Source: Caldilineaceae bacterium (GTDB lineage: Bacteria; Chloroflexota; Anaerolineae; Caldilineales; Caldilineaceae). From it: DNA of 64,000 nt. A program made the position numbers and the translations under genes. Below are positions 44,577 to 54,661 of the stretch, one piece after another. The number at the start of each line of letters is the position of its first letter. Positions within the stretch are counted from its first letter, which is position 1. The notes beneath the pieces were generated by a model that was not told the origin of the DNA, did not search any database, and worked only from the letters and a program-made list of their open reading frames with translations. The stretch is from positions 129,072-193,071 of the forward strand of contig JALHQH010000010.1 in NCBI GenBank assembly GCA_022842065.1, written 5' to 3'.

Positions 44577-45192
44577 TCACCGGATTGAGTCCTAGTTTGG
44601 CGGCAATCGCAAAGGCTGGAATCAAGTAGGCGATAATCAAGACGAAGTATTGCGCGACCTGGGTCCAGGTGATCCCTTTCATGCCGCCAAGAATGGCGAA
44701 AAAGGCCACAATCGCCATGCCGACAATTACTCCGGTGCTGATATCAACCCCCAGGAAGCGGCTAAAGACAATGCCGACGCCGCGCATCTGGCCGGCCACA
44801 TAGGTCAGGGAGATGATCACAGTCGCGAAAGCGGCCAACACACGGGCAAATTGTGAATAGTAACGGTCGCCCACAAAGTCGGGTACCGTATATTTACCAA
44901 ATTTGCGCAGATAAGGGGCAAGTAGCAAGGCCAACAGCACATAGCCGCCGGTCCAGCCCATGAGGTAGATGGCACCATCATAGCCCATAAACGAGATCAG
45001 GCCGGCCATGGAGATAAAGGAAGCAGCAGACATCCAGTCGGCGGCGGTGGCGGCGCCGTTGGCAATCGCCGGCACACCTTGGCCGGCAACATAAAAGCCG
45101 GCCGTGTCACGCACCCGGTTGGCATACCCAATCCAGATGTACATGGCAAACGACAGGCCAACAATAATATAAGTCCAGATTTCAGCGGTCAT
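44563..45192 (-). pseudogene. Sodium/solute (acetate-type) symporter, truncated
   Basis: 209 aa from ATG 45192, the N-terminal part of an SSSF-type symporter: AEIWTYIIVGLSFAMYIWIG, FYVAGQGVPAIANGAATAAD, WMSAASFISMAGLISFMGYD and GITWTQVAQYFVLIIAYLIP. Family members (ActP/VC_2705 type) run to about 550-600 residues, so over half, including later helices, is missing. Conserved sequence stops at LGLNPV, followed only by TRPD and a stop, where kinase sequence begins. Upstream is the DUF4212 small subunit typical of this transporter. As it stands it should not transport. Confidence 0.85.
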
Positions 45193-45277
45193 CGCGCGGG
45201 TTCTCCTTAGGTAAGGGTAGATAGGTAGACAGGTCGATAAGTAAATCGGGTAGCAGTTACTTGTCAACTGTCAACGG

Positions 45278-45568
45278 CTACTCTTGGACATCAAATTCTT
45301 TGTCGATGGCATCCATAATAAAGCAGTAGACAAAGATTAGAATGACAAAGATAATGATCGAGCCTTGCTGGGCAAACCAGAAACCCAGCGGGAGTTGGCC
45401 GATTTTGATGCCGGAGAGCAGATCCGCAAATAAAATGCCTGCACCATAAGAGACCGCGGCCCAAATGATCAGCATAGTCCGAATCACGGCAAGATTGCGT
45501 TTCCAATAAGCTTCGGCGCGACCAGCGTCAAGCTTTTGGCGAGTGCCGACCGGTGGTTTTGTAGCCAT
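45278..45568 (-). CDS. DUF4212 symporter small subunit
   Basis: 96 aa with two membrane helices (AVIRTMLIIWAAVSYGAGIL and GFWFAQQGSIIIFVILIFVY) and the C-terminal DAIDKEFDVQE typical of DUF4212. This subunit is nearly always found directly upstream of VC_2705-type sodium/solute symporters. The start at 45568 has an excellent GAGGAGG ribosome site; the longer frame to 45601 is ignored. It lies between acs and the truncated symporter, so the pair is a probable acetate or propionate uptake system, now broken. Confidence 0.92.
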   Translation of the reverse strand: MATKPPVGTRQKLDAGRAEAYWKRNLAVIRTMLIIWAAVSYGAGILFADLLSGIKIGQLPLGFWFAQQGSIIIFVILIFVYCFIMDAIDKEFDVQE

Positions 45569-45644
45569 ATAAATCCTCCTCAGATGAAATAAAGATAACA
45601 ATCGCAGGTCTGACGCAAGCCTGACCCGAATCGATTACAACCAC

Positions 45645-47528
45645 TTAATCCTCCAGTGTGCTCAAGTCACCGGGATCCTTGCCCATCTCCTGCGCTTTGA
45701 GCAGGCGGCGCACAATTTTACCGCTGCGTGTTTTGGGCAGCCGTTCAATAAAATCCATTTCGCTCGGCGTGGCAATTGGTCCCAATTCGCGACGGACATG
45801 TTCGACAATCGCCTGTTTGGTCTTGGCATCACCAGTTTGACCAGGCCGCAACACGACAAACGCCTTGATCGCTTCGCCTTTTAACTCATCGGGCACGCCA
45901 ATCACCGCCGACTCGGCGACCGCGGGGTGGGTGATCAGCGCCGACTCCACATCCGCGGTGCCGATGCGGTGGCCGGCAACGTTGAGCACATCATCGCTGC
46001 GCCCCAGCACGGTAATGCGCCCATCCTGATCCCAACTCGCCACATCGCCGGCCATATAGACGCCGGGGATCTCTTGCCAATATTGTTCATAACGACCGTG
46101 GTTATTCCAGACCGTGCGCATCATATGCGGGAAAGGGCGCTTAAGGGCCAACAGTCCGCCCTTGCCTTTGGGCACATCATTGCCCTGCTCATCAACGACA
46201 GCGGCTTCGACCCCTGGCATAGGAAAACCGGCGGCCCCCGGCACGGCATTCATGGTCAAAGGCGTGGCAATGGTCGGACCGCCCAGTTCCGTCTGCCACC
46301 AGTTGTCGGCGACAAAGCCGCGTTTGCCCTCATCAAGCAAGTTGTTGACCGCCCAGCGCATCGCTTCCGGGTTAAGCGGTTCGCCGGCCACGGCCACCAG
46401 GCGTAGGGTCGAAAGGTCAAATTTTTGCACATGTTCTGCGCCAAATTTCATAAACATGCGCACCGCGGTCGGCGCGGTAAACATAACATTGACCCCATAT
46501 TTCTCCACACATTCCCAAATAATGCCAGGGTGGGGGAAATCGGGCGCGCCTTCCCGAAAGACTGAGGTAACGCCTTCGATCAGCGGCGCGTAGACGATAT
46601 AGCTGTGGCCGACCACCCAGCCAATATCCGAAGTGGCCCAAAAGACATCGTTATCCTTGACATCAAAGAAGTTGCGCAGGTGGTAGGAGGTGCCAACCAT
46701 GTAGCCGCCGTGGACATGGACCACGCCTTTGGGTTTGCCGGTGGAGCCGGAGGTGTAAAGGATATAAAGCGGGTGCTCCGCATCGACCGGTTCGGGGGCG
46801 GTGGTCGGTTTGGAGGTGGCCAACAACTCGTCGAAATCGACTTCGTGGGGGCGCATTTCCGCCTTCAGCCCCCGTTGGTGCCAGATGACGTGACGCAACC
46901 CAACATCTTCCACGGCTTGATCGACAATGCTCCGTAGATCGACCGCCTTGCCGCGGCGGTAACTCACGTTGCCGGCAATCACTACCTTGGCCCCGGCGTC
47001 GAGAATGCGGTCACGCAGCGCGCCCACCCCCATCCCCGCGTAGACCACCGAGTGGATCGCGCCGATGCGGGCGCAGGCGAGCATCGAGATCACCCCTTCC
47101 AGGGTCAGGGGCATGTAGATGACAACGGTATGCCCTTTTTCCACGCCCAATGCCTTGAGCCCCGTGGCAAAACGCGAGACCAGTTGGCGCAATTCGTAAT
47201 AGGTCACCTTGCGTTCGCTGCCATCTTCACCGATCCAGATCATGGCGAGCCGGGTACGGTTTGGGCCATCGGCATGGCGGTCGAGCGCATTGAGGGTAAT
47301 ATTCGTTTCGCCGCCGACAAACCACTGATGATTGGGATAGTCCCACTTCATTACCTGCTGCCAGGGGCGAAACCATTCAAACCGGCGCGCCCACTCGCCC
47401 CAGAACGCGTCGGGGTCCGCGATGCTGCGTGCATATTCAGCCGCAAAATCAGCCAAATTGGCCGCGTCAATCAACGCTTGGGGGGCGGCAAAGTGGTCAT
47501 CATATTGTAGAATCTGTTCCAGATGCAT
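45645..47528 (-). CDS. acs: Acetate/short-chain acyl-CoA synthetase (copy 1)
   Basis: 627 aa AMP-forming ligase. Visible: WFVGGETNITLNALDRH, P-loop YTSGSTGKPKG, WATSDIGWVVGHSYIVYAPL, the acyl-site motif ADNWWQTELGG, AGDVASWDQDGRITVLGRSD and the C-terminal acetylatable lysine in PKTRSGKIVRRLL. ATG at 47528 has GGAGGAAG upstream; the frame to 47579 is ignored. It forms a probable transcript with DUF4212 and the symporter. Substitutions near the acyl pocket relative to copy 2 (NWWQTELGG versus TWWQTETGG) might mean a different acid preference. Confidence 0.94.
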   Translation of the reverse strand: MHLEQILQYDDHFAAPQALIDAANLADFAAEYARSIADPDAFWGEWARRFEWFRPWQQVMKWDYPNHQWFVGGETNITLNALDRHADGPNRTRLAMIWIGEDGSERKVTYYELRQLVSRFATGLKALGVEKGHTVVIYMPLTLEGVISMLACARIGAIHSVVYAGMGVGALRDRILDAGAKVVIAGNVSYRRGKAVDLRSIVDQAVEDVGLRHVIWHQRGLKAEMRPHEVDFDELLATSKPTTAPEPVDAEHPLYILYTSGSTGKPKGVVHVHGGYMVGTSYHLRNFFDVKDNDVFWATSDIGWVVGHSYIVYAPLIEGVTSVFREGAPDFPHPGIIWECVEKYGVNVMFTAPTAVRMFMKFGAEHVQKFDLSTLRLVAVAGEPLNPEAMRWAVNNLLDEGKRGFVADNWWQTELGGPTIATPLTMNAVPGAAGFPMPGVEAAVVDEQGNDVPKGKGGLLALKRPFPHMMRTVWNNHGRYEQYWQEIPGVYMAGDVASWDQDGRITVLGRSDDVLNVAGHRIGTADVESALITHPAVAESAVIGVPDELKGEAIKAFVVLRPGQTGDAKTKQAIVEHVRRELGPIATPSEMDFIERLPKTRSGKIVRRLLKAQEMGKDPGDLSTLED

Positions 47529-47654
47529 GAGCTTCCTCCGCTGGTGGACAGCACGTTCACCAAATTTTGGCAAAAGCAAAGCTAGCCCCTGCTACATAGG
47601 CAGGGAAAATCGGCTAGCTCGCTTACTTTGTGGTCAAGATGAGAGGGGAAGGGA

Positions 47655-47770
47655 TATTAGTAAATAGGTATATAGGTAAATCAGTAAATCAGTAAATCGG
47701 TATAAAAGTCAATCTCTACCGGTATACCGATATACCGATATACTGATTTACCGATTTACTTATCTACCAC
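47655..47770. repeat. AT-rich TACCGATTTA-type repeats between the two acs genes
   Basis: About a dozen degenerate 8-10 bp units. gtaaatcagtaaatcagtaa and so on run in one direction (47658-47705), then taccgatataccgatatact and gatttaccgattta in the other (47718-47764), so the whole can fold back on itself. Same unit as at 19478-19515. It sits between the acs copy 2 stop and the acs copy 1 leader. Confidence 0.7.
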
Positions 47771-47771
47771 C

Positions 47772-49679
<1,908 letters not shown>

Positions 49680-50350
49680 ATCAGGTTCCTCCTCTTATAG
49701 GAATCGAAGTGGGTGATCAGGTAGCAACGGACAACACGACTGCAACACAGCAGCGCTTCTCTGTACGATACCGAACCGTGGTCGTAAAGTAAAAGAAACG
49801 CAAGCCGCGCCGTGTACCGCCAGGGGAGAGGATAGCACACAACGTGCAGTAGGACATAAGCCGACAAGCCTCATGCTGCCGTTAGCCGTTAACCTATATA
49901 GTTTACCTAGTTTTTGGGAAGAATCAAAACGGGCGGTTGACATGCCGCCGATGGCTCTGTAAAATAGGTTACACTTCTTCTTTATTGGTGACAAGCCCTA
50001 TTTGGATAGTCTTTACACGTCGGTTGCGATAGGGGGAGCCTACCCGAACGGGTAGGGGTGGGATACAACAGCGGATTGAGGAAGAAATGGTGAGTAGCCA
50101 GTTTGCGATTGATGAGTGCAACAGCTTGAATGGTCAGTTGCGCCGAAAAATCCGCGTTCAACTGGAACGCAAGGGGTGACACGCTAGCCCTGGGCTAAAG
50201 CCACAGGGCTGGGGGCGGCGATGCCAAACCCTAGCGAGTGGGTTGAAGCAAAATCCGTTCCTTCCCCCATCCGTTGTTGTATTGATTGCTGCCGCCGTTT
50301 GTTTCACTTAATCCCATTTGCAATGGCAAATCTGTCGGAGTCGCTTACGT
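49680..50350. other. 671-bp divergent spacer, no gene seen
   Basis: Lies between acs (minus) and the soluble sensor kinase (plus). It contains a strong plus-strand promoter match (49937-49965), a hairpin cctaccc-gaac-gggtagg (50039-50056) and a small hairpin agccctg/cagggct (50186-50210). The long leader implied for the kinase message, about 380 nt, leaves room for a small RNA, but nothing recognisable is there. Confidence 0.5.
49937..49965 (+). promoter_or_regulatory. Sigma-70 promoter upstream of the soluble sensor kinase
   Basis: TTGACA (49937-49942), exactly 17 bp, then TAAAAT (49960-49965). A close consensus match pointing toward the kinase gene about 385 bp away; the hairpin at 50039 lies about 70 bp downstream of the predicted start point. 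Confidence 0.5.
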
Positions 50351-51064
50351 ATGAACAGCAACCACACCACGCCATCACTGCCCACAGCTGAGGCGGCGCC
50401 ACTCTCGCCTTCGGAACGGATTCTCACTGTGACCGAGGAAGAGTTGAGTCGCATCATTCTTGACATTCACGACGGGCCGGTGCAATATCTTTTTACCGCG
50501 CTCTCGCTGCTCACCGGTATTCAACAGGAGGTCGGCAATGACAACCAGCGGCCAGACCTGGCCCCCCGGTTGGCCCAAGTAGGCACGTTGCTTGAATCGT
50601 CCCTCTATGAGATCAAGTTTTTTATGGGTGCGTTTCGGCCCCCCGAATTTCGTCGCCGCTCCTTGGTCTCGATTGTCGAGGGGCTGGTGATCCAGCACGA
50701 AGAGTGGACCGGCAACACGGTTGAGTTGGCAACCGGCGATCTGCCTGACGAGATTGCCCTGCCGGTGAAGATCGCGCTCTATCGCATCGTGCAAGAAGCG
50801 CTCTCCAACAGCTATCGCCATGCCGGGGTCGAACAGTACCATGTCAGCCTTTGGGGTGACGAGGGCAAGATCTGTCTGGAAGTCGCCGACAAAGGTCGCG
50901 GCTTCGAGCCGGGTACACTGCCCCAAACCGATAACGCCGAGCATGCGGAGCACATCGGCCTACGCGGCATGAGCGACCGCGTCGCCATCCTCGGCGGTCA
51001 CTTTGCCCTCGACAGCCGGCCGGGTGAGGGGACGCGGATTTATGTGGAGATTCCAGCGCGCTGA
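50351..51064 (+). CDS. Soluble HisKA_3-type sensor histidine kinase
   Basis: 237 aa, no membrane segment. The dimerisation domain has the DegS/NarX-type H-box ILDIHDGPVQYLFTALSLL. HATPase_c follows: IVQEALSNSYRHAG N-box, VADKGRGFEPG G1, and IGLRGMSDRVAILGGHFALD closing motif with SRPGEGTRIYVEIP. It lacks a sensor domain, so it probably senses a partner protein or a cytoplasmic signal. No cognate LuxR-type regulator lies beside it. ATG at 50351 is chosen; the frame opens at 50318. Confidence 0.9.
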   Translation: MNSNHTTPSLPTAEAAPLSPSERILTVTEEELSRIILDIHDGPVQYLFTALSLLTGIQQEVGNDNQRPDLAPRLAQVGTLLESSLYEIKFFMGAFRPPEFRRRSLVSIVEGLVIQHEEWTGNTVELATGDLPDEIALPVKIALYRIVQEALSNSYRHAGVEQYHVSLWGDEGKICLEVADKGRGFEPGTLPQTDNAEHAEHIGLRGMSDRVAILGGHFALDSRPGEGTRIYVEIPAR

Positions 51065-51072
51065 GAGATTAA

Positions 51073-51123
51073 GAAACGAGACATGCGCCCAGGGAGCACC
51101 CGCCAGGACACATGTCTCGTTTC
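51073..51123. terminator. Bidirectional hairpin between convergent genes
   Basis: A perfect 13-bp stem gaaacgagacatg/catgtctcgtttc (51073-51085 with 51111-51123) fills the 62-bp gap between the kinase stop (plus) and the reductase stop (minus). The arms finish in TTTC on the plus strand and TTTC-like on minus. Confidence 0.6.
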
Positions 51124-51126
51124 CGG

Positions 51127-52554
51127 CTAAGCGCTTTTAAACCGCACTTGGGCATGGAGTGCGTCTAACATTTCTTGGATGCGGGTAAACTTCACGCGCG
51201 GGCGGCCTTGGGCTTGGCCCTTGGTCACTTCCAACTCATCGAGGATGCGCCAGCCTTCAATTGTGACAAAGTCGAGACGGCGTTCTTCGAGTAAGGCGTC
51301 AATGGCTGCCGGATCGGAGAACGGGGCGGGGGTGATGTTGGGCAGGTCGCTCAACATGGTCTGCACTGTTTCGACGGCATCGGGTTTGTTGGTACCGATC
51401 ACGCCGGAGGGGCCGCGCTTGGCCCAACCGACGACATATTCACCCATGATCTGTTCATTTGTCTCCGGGTTTTTGACCCGTCCTAGATCGTTGGGAATGG
51501 TGCCGCTGCGCTTGTCATAGGGTACATTTTCCAGCGCAATCCCCTTATAACCAACCGAGCGCAGTACCAGGCTCGCCTCAATGGTTTCAAACTCACCAAG
51601 GCCATAGGCATTGATATAACCACTGGCGTCAGCGCGCAACTCGTTCTTTTCAATGCGCACAGCACTCACTTTGCCATCTTCGCCCAAGATTTCGACTGGT
51701 GAGGCCATAAAGCAGAAGTGGACACGGCGTTCCTTGCCGGTCAAGGGCTGGATGCTAAAGTTGCGCAGGTGTTCCAAATTGCGCTGTGTCTCGGAATCCC
51801 CGGCGGCCTCAGCCTCACTGGCCGGATCTAATTCCAGGGCGGCAGGGTCAACCACCACTTCGGCAACTGCCAACTCCCCAAATTCCTTAATCTCCGGCGG
51901 CGTGAACTTGACTTGCGCCGGCCCGCGGCGGGAGAGAACGTAGATATCCTTAATGTTGCTGGTCGCCAGTTTTTCCAGTGCAGCGTCGGTGATGTCAGTG
52001 GTTTTGAGTTCATCGACCGTCTTGGCCAGAATACGCGCCACATCCATCGCCACATTACCAACACCCACGACAATGGCCGTGTTGCCACTCAAATCAAGTT
52101 CCAGATCAGCAAAGTCGGGGTGGCCGTTATACCAGGCCACAAATTCGGTCGCGGAGAGGCTGCCAGCCAGATCTTCGCCGGGAATATTCAACTTGCGGTC
52201 GGATTGAGCGCCCACCGCATAGATGATCTGGTCATAGTAGCGGCGCAGGTCGGCATGAGTAATATCGGAGCCGAAGTCAACATTGCCATAAAAGCGAAAC
52301 CGTGGATCAGCAGCGGTGCGGTCATAGACCTTGGAGACAGATTTGATCTTCTGGTGATCGGGGGCGACGCCATAGCGGACAAGGCCGTGGGGCGTGGGCA
52401 GGCGTTCAAACATGTCAACTGTTACCTGGACTGCCTTTTGTTGCAACAACGCTCCGGCGGCATAAAAGCCCGATGGGCCGGCGCCGATAATGGCCACGCG
52501 TAACGGTCGTGCGGCTGAACCCAATTGCTCAGCGATCCCAAGTTGCTCGGTCAC
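51127..52554 (-). CDS. Ferredoxin-NADP+ reductase, adrenodoxin-reductase type
   Basis: 475 aa flavoprotein of the FprA/adrenodoxin reductase family. FAD site VAIIGAGPSGFYAAGALL; LPTPHGLVRYGVAPDHQKIK (family signature); NADP site AIVVGVGNVAMDVARIL; late FAD contact YVVGWAKRGPSGVIGTNKPD. It moves electrons between NADPH and ferredoxin or an iron-sulphur partner. Compared with the usual enzyme the C-terminus is normal. It stands alone on the minus strand. Confidence 0.93.
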   Translation of the reverse strand: MTEQLGIAEQLGSAARPLRVAIIGAGPSGFYAAGALLQQKAVQVTVDMFERLPTPHGLVRYGVAPDHQKIKSVSKVYDRTAADPRFRFYGNVDFGSDITHADLRRYYDQIIYAVGAQSDRKLNIPGEDLAGSLSATEFVAWYNGHPDFADLELDLSGNTAIVVGVGNVAMDVARILAKTVDELKTTDITDAALEKLATSNIKDIYVLSRRGPAQVKFTPPEIKEFGELAVAEVVVDPAALELDPASEAEAAGDSETQRNLEHLRNFSIQPLTGKERRVHFCFMASPVEILGEDGKVSAVRIEKNELRADASGYINAYGLGEFETIEASLVLRSVGYKGIALENVPYDKRSGTIPNDLGRVKNPETNEQIMGEYVVGWAKRGPSGVIGTNKPDAVETVQTMLSDLPNITPAPFSDPAAIDALLEERRLDFVTIEGWRILDELEVTKGQAQGRPRVKFTRIQEMLDALHAQVRFKSA

Positions 52555-52620
52555 GTGCTACTCCTCTTCCGCAGGGGTGTGCTATTCCTGCCTGGAAATG
52601 TGATCTTGAAAATTGTTTAA

Positions 52621-52676
52621 TCGGGTTTGGTAGCGGCAGGGCACGCGATCACGTGCCCTGCCGCTACCAAACCCGA
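52621..52676 (-). terminator. Perfect 25-bp hairpin after the 66-aa gene
   Basis: Arms 52621-52645 and 52652-52676 (tcgggtttggtagcggcagg and so on) with a 6-nt loop, 9 bp past the stop of the small glycine-rich protein gene and about 65 bp upstream of the reductase start. GC-rich, no T-run. Confidence 0.6.
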
Positions 52677-52684
52677 AGAATGTA

Positions 52685-52885
52685 TTAGCCACGAATCATG
52701 CTGCCAAATTGGCGAGCCAGGGTGAGAATGCTAATGCCCAGTTGGAAGTAGTCGCCGGCACCGAGTGCAGAGAGACCAGGCATCTCTTCATCTGGATCTT
52801 GATCCCCGATCACCCAGCCAAAAGCTGCGCCAAGCAGCGCACCGGCGACTAATCCAATCAAAATTGTTTTTACGCGATCATTCAT
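52685..52885 (-). CDS. Small membrane protein with glycine-zipper-like helix
   Basis: 66 aa. One Gly-rich helix near the N-terminus (TILIGLVAGALLGAAFGWVI), an acidic turn (GDQDPDEEMPG), then a short amphipathic C-terminus. RBS GGGGAGAG lies upstream of ATG 52885. The pattern resembles YtxH/glycine-zipper stress proteins, but the match is weak. Probably co-transcribed after, or close to, the 101-aa membrane protein gene upstream. Confidence 0.7.
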   Translation of the reverse strand: MNDRVKTILIGLVAGALLGAAFGWVIGDQDPDEEMPGLSALGAGDYFQLGISILTLARQFGSMIRG

Positions 52886-52925
52886 CTCTGCTCTCCCCTA
52901 ATTTTCACGACTATATTGCGGTTGA

Positions 52926-52972
52926 AATGAGAGCCGGCGTTTTGACCAGCGTGAAAAACACCGGCTCTCATT
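52926..52972 (-). terminator. Hairpin overlapping the end of the 101-aa gene
   Basis: 18-bp arms aatgagagccggcgtttt/aaaacaccggctctcatt (one mismatch, a G-U in RNA), 11-nt loop. The word tgaga.ccggcgttttg recurs, inverted, near 58155-58180. Confidence 0.55.
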
Positions 52973-53273
52973 CAGAGCGAAATTTAGTAGATCCATCAAT
53001 ACCGCTCAGGTTGCGCAGAAAGCTTTCAAAGCGCTTGGCACGGACATTGAACCGAATCACTGGTTCACTTACTTGGGTACTGACGCGTGCGCTTTGGACG
53101 CGGACTTTACCGCTCAACCCTTGTGCCTGTTTGGTAAGCGTATAGCTTTTGCGATGGAGCCAATCCATCCCGCGCACCACAAAATAGAGTGCAGCCAGGG
53201 GAATGACGAGCATCACAAAACAGAACAACGAGAGCCAAATGACCGATAGATCACGCCAGAACGCTACTTCCAT
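52968..53273 (-). CDS. Small single-helix membrane protein
   Basis: 101 aa. An N-terminal helix (VIWLSLFCFVMLVIPLAALY) and a basic cytoplasmic tail predicted to be helical (VVRGMDWLHRKSYTLTKQAQ, RFNVRAKRFESFLRNLSG). No family recognised. It precedes the 66-aa glycine-rich membrane protein by about 80 bp on the same strand, so the two may act together. Confidence 0.65.
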   Translation of the reverse strand: MEVAFWRDLSVIWLSLFCFVMLVIPLAALYFVVRGMDWLHRKSYTLTKQAQGLSGKVRVQSARVSTQVSEPVIRFNVRAKRFESFLRNLSGIDGSTKFRSE

Positions 53274-53610
53274 AAGTGCTGCCTACCCTTGTGCGATACG
53301 TTACAAATTTCACAACTTCATTTTAGCAGATCGCGACAACGCACCCAAATTATTACTATTAGGACTTACGCAGCGCTCGGCGGCTGAGCGGGGGCCCTTT
53401 GGGCGCGAAACCAGAGAGCGCTGTGTAAGTCCTATCCAGTATACTTGCTTGCAGCCCTTAATTTCCGCCACCTATTTTCACATCTTTGCGCCTATAACAC
53501 CGTGACGCTTCCTACACATCCGCTTATTTCTTGACCTTGCGTTCTTGTCCACTTCGCGGTTTAATGAACGCTAACAACGCGTTCCTTTTCCTGTTCTCCC
53601 ACGAGGCTCT
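53274..53610. other. 337-bp divergent spacer upstream of carbamate kinase
   Basis: No gene seen. The main feature is the long inverted repeat at 53360-53434. Promoters for the flanking genes should lie here; none stands out. Confidence 0.45.
53360..53434. repeat. 19-bp inverted repeat
   Basis: taggacttacgcagcgctc (53360-53378) pairs with gagcgctgtgtaagtccta (53416-53434), one mismatch; the loop holds cggctgagcgggggcccttt. It lies between divergent genes, so it is not a simple terminator. A palindromic element or an operator region is possible. Confidence 0.55.
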
Positions 53611-54558
53611 ATGACAAAAACAGCACTGATTGCGATTGGTGGCAACTCCCTGATCCCCGACCCCTCCCGCTCCGACATCCCACACCAGTGGGATGCCATC
53701 CGTGAAACTTGCCGGCACCTGGCCGATCTGATTCAGGCTGGTTGGCGACTGGTGATTACCCACGGCAATGGCCCCCAAGTTGGTTTTATCCTACGCCGCA
53801 ACGAACTCGCCACCCATGAAGTTTCCCCGATTCCGCTTGATCTCATGGTCGCCGACACCCAGGGCGGTATCGGTTATATGATGCAACAGGCGCTGCGCAA
53901 TGAGCTTTATAGCCGCGGTGTTCAGCGTACCGTTGTCTCCCTCATCACCCAAACGCTGGTCGATGGCGATGACCCGGCCTTTGCCCACCCCACCAAACCG
54001 ATTGGGGCCTTTCTAAGTGAAGCCCAAGCGCGTACCTTTGCCGCCGAAGGCTGGCAAGTAATCGAGGATTCCGGCCGTGGTTGGCGGCGGATCGTGGCCT
54101 CGCCCCAACCACGCTCGATTATTGAGATCGATGCGATTCGGACCTTGACGGACGCCGGCCAGATTGTGATCGCGGCCGGCGGGGGTGGGATTCCTGTCGT
54201 GCAAAACGCCAGCGGTGAATTGCGCGAACTCAAGGGCGTCTATGGTGTAGTCGATAAGGATCGCGCCAGCGCGCTGCTGGCCAGGCAACTGGATGCGGAT
54301 CTGCTGCTCATCTCCACCGGCGTGCCGCAGGTGGCGGTTCACTTCAACACCCCCCAACAGCGTAACCTGGATCGCGTCACTGTCGCCGAGTTGCAAACTT
54401 ACCTGACCGAAGGGCATTTTCCCGCCGGTAGCATGGCCCCCAAAATCGAATCGGTGATCGACTTTGTCGCCGCCACCGGCAAGGAAGCATTGATCACCGG
54501 CCCTCAACACATCACCCGTGCCCTGGCCGGCGAGACGGGGACGTGGGTGGTCGCCTAA
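53611..54558 (+). CDS. arcC: Carbamate kinase
   Basis: 315 aa, usual length. Interconverts carbamoyl phosphate plus ADP and carbamate plus ATP. Visible: ALIAIGGNSLIPD at the N-terminus, VITHGNGPQVGFILRRNELA (substrate loop), IVIAAGGGGIPVV, GVVDKDRASALLARQLDADL (nucleotide-binding Lys/Asp) and FPAGSMAPKIESVIDFV. No arginine deiminase or ornithine carbamoyltransferase gene is beside it, so its pathway partner is elsewhere. Confidence 0.95.
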   Translation: MTKTALIAIGGNSLIPDPSRSDIPHQWDAIRETCRHLADLIQAGWRLVITHGNGPQVGFILRRNELATHEVSPIPLDLMVADTQGGIGYMMQQALRNELYSRGVQRTVVSLITQTLVDGDDPAFAHPTKPIGAFLSEAQARTFAAEGWQVIEDSGRGWRRIVASPQPRSIIEIDAIRTLTDAGQIVIAAGGGGIPVVQNASGELRELKGVYGVVDKDRASALLARQLDADLLLISTGVPQVAVHFNTPQQRNLDRVTVAELQTYLTEGHFPAGSMAPKIESVIDFVAATGKEALITGPQHITRALAGETGTWVVA

Positions 54559-54567
54559 TCTTAAAGT

Positions 54568-54610
54568 TTGCGGTAAAAGTTTTCATTAACAATGAAAACT
54601 TTTACCGCAA
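54568..54610. terminator. Perfect 20-bp hairpin after arcC
   Basis: ttgcggtaaaagttttcatt (54568-54587) and its complement (54591-54610) with a 3-nt loop, 9 bp past the arcC stop. A second smaller hairpin aattgttt/aaaacaatt follows (54609-54635). Confidence 0.6.
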
Positions 54611-54661
54611 TTGTTTCATCCCCATTGAAAACAATTAATTACCCAATCAAAGGAACCAATC

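Noticed and set aside
49982..50182. Short minus-strand open frame in the acs-kinase spacer
   Set aside because: No ribosome site, no domain, and it overlaps a predicted promoter leader on the other strand.
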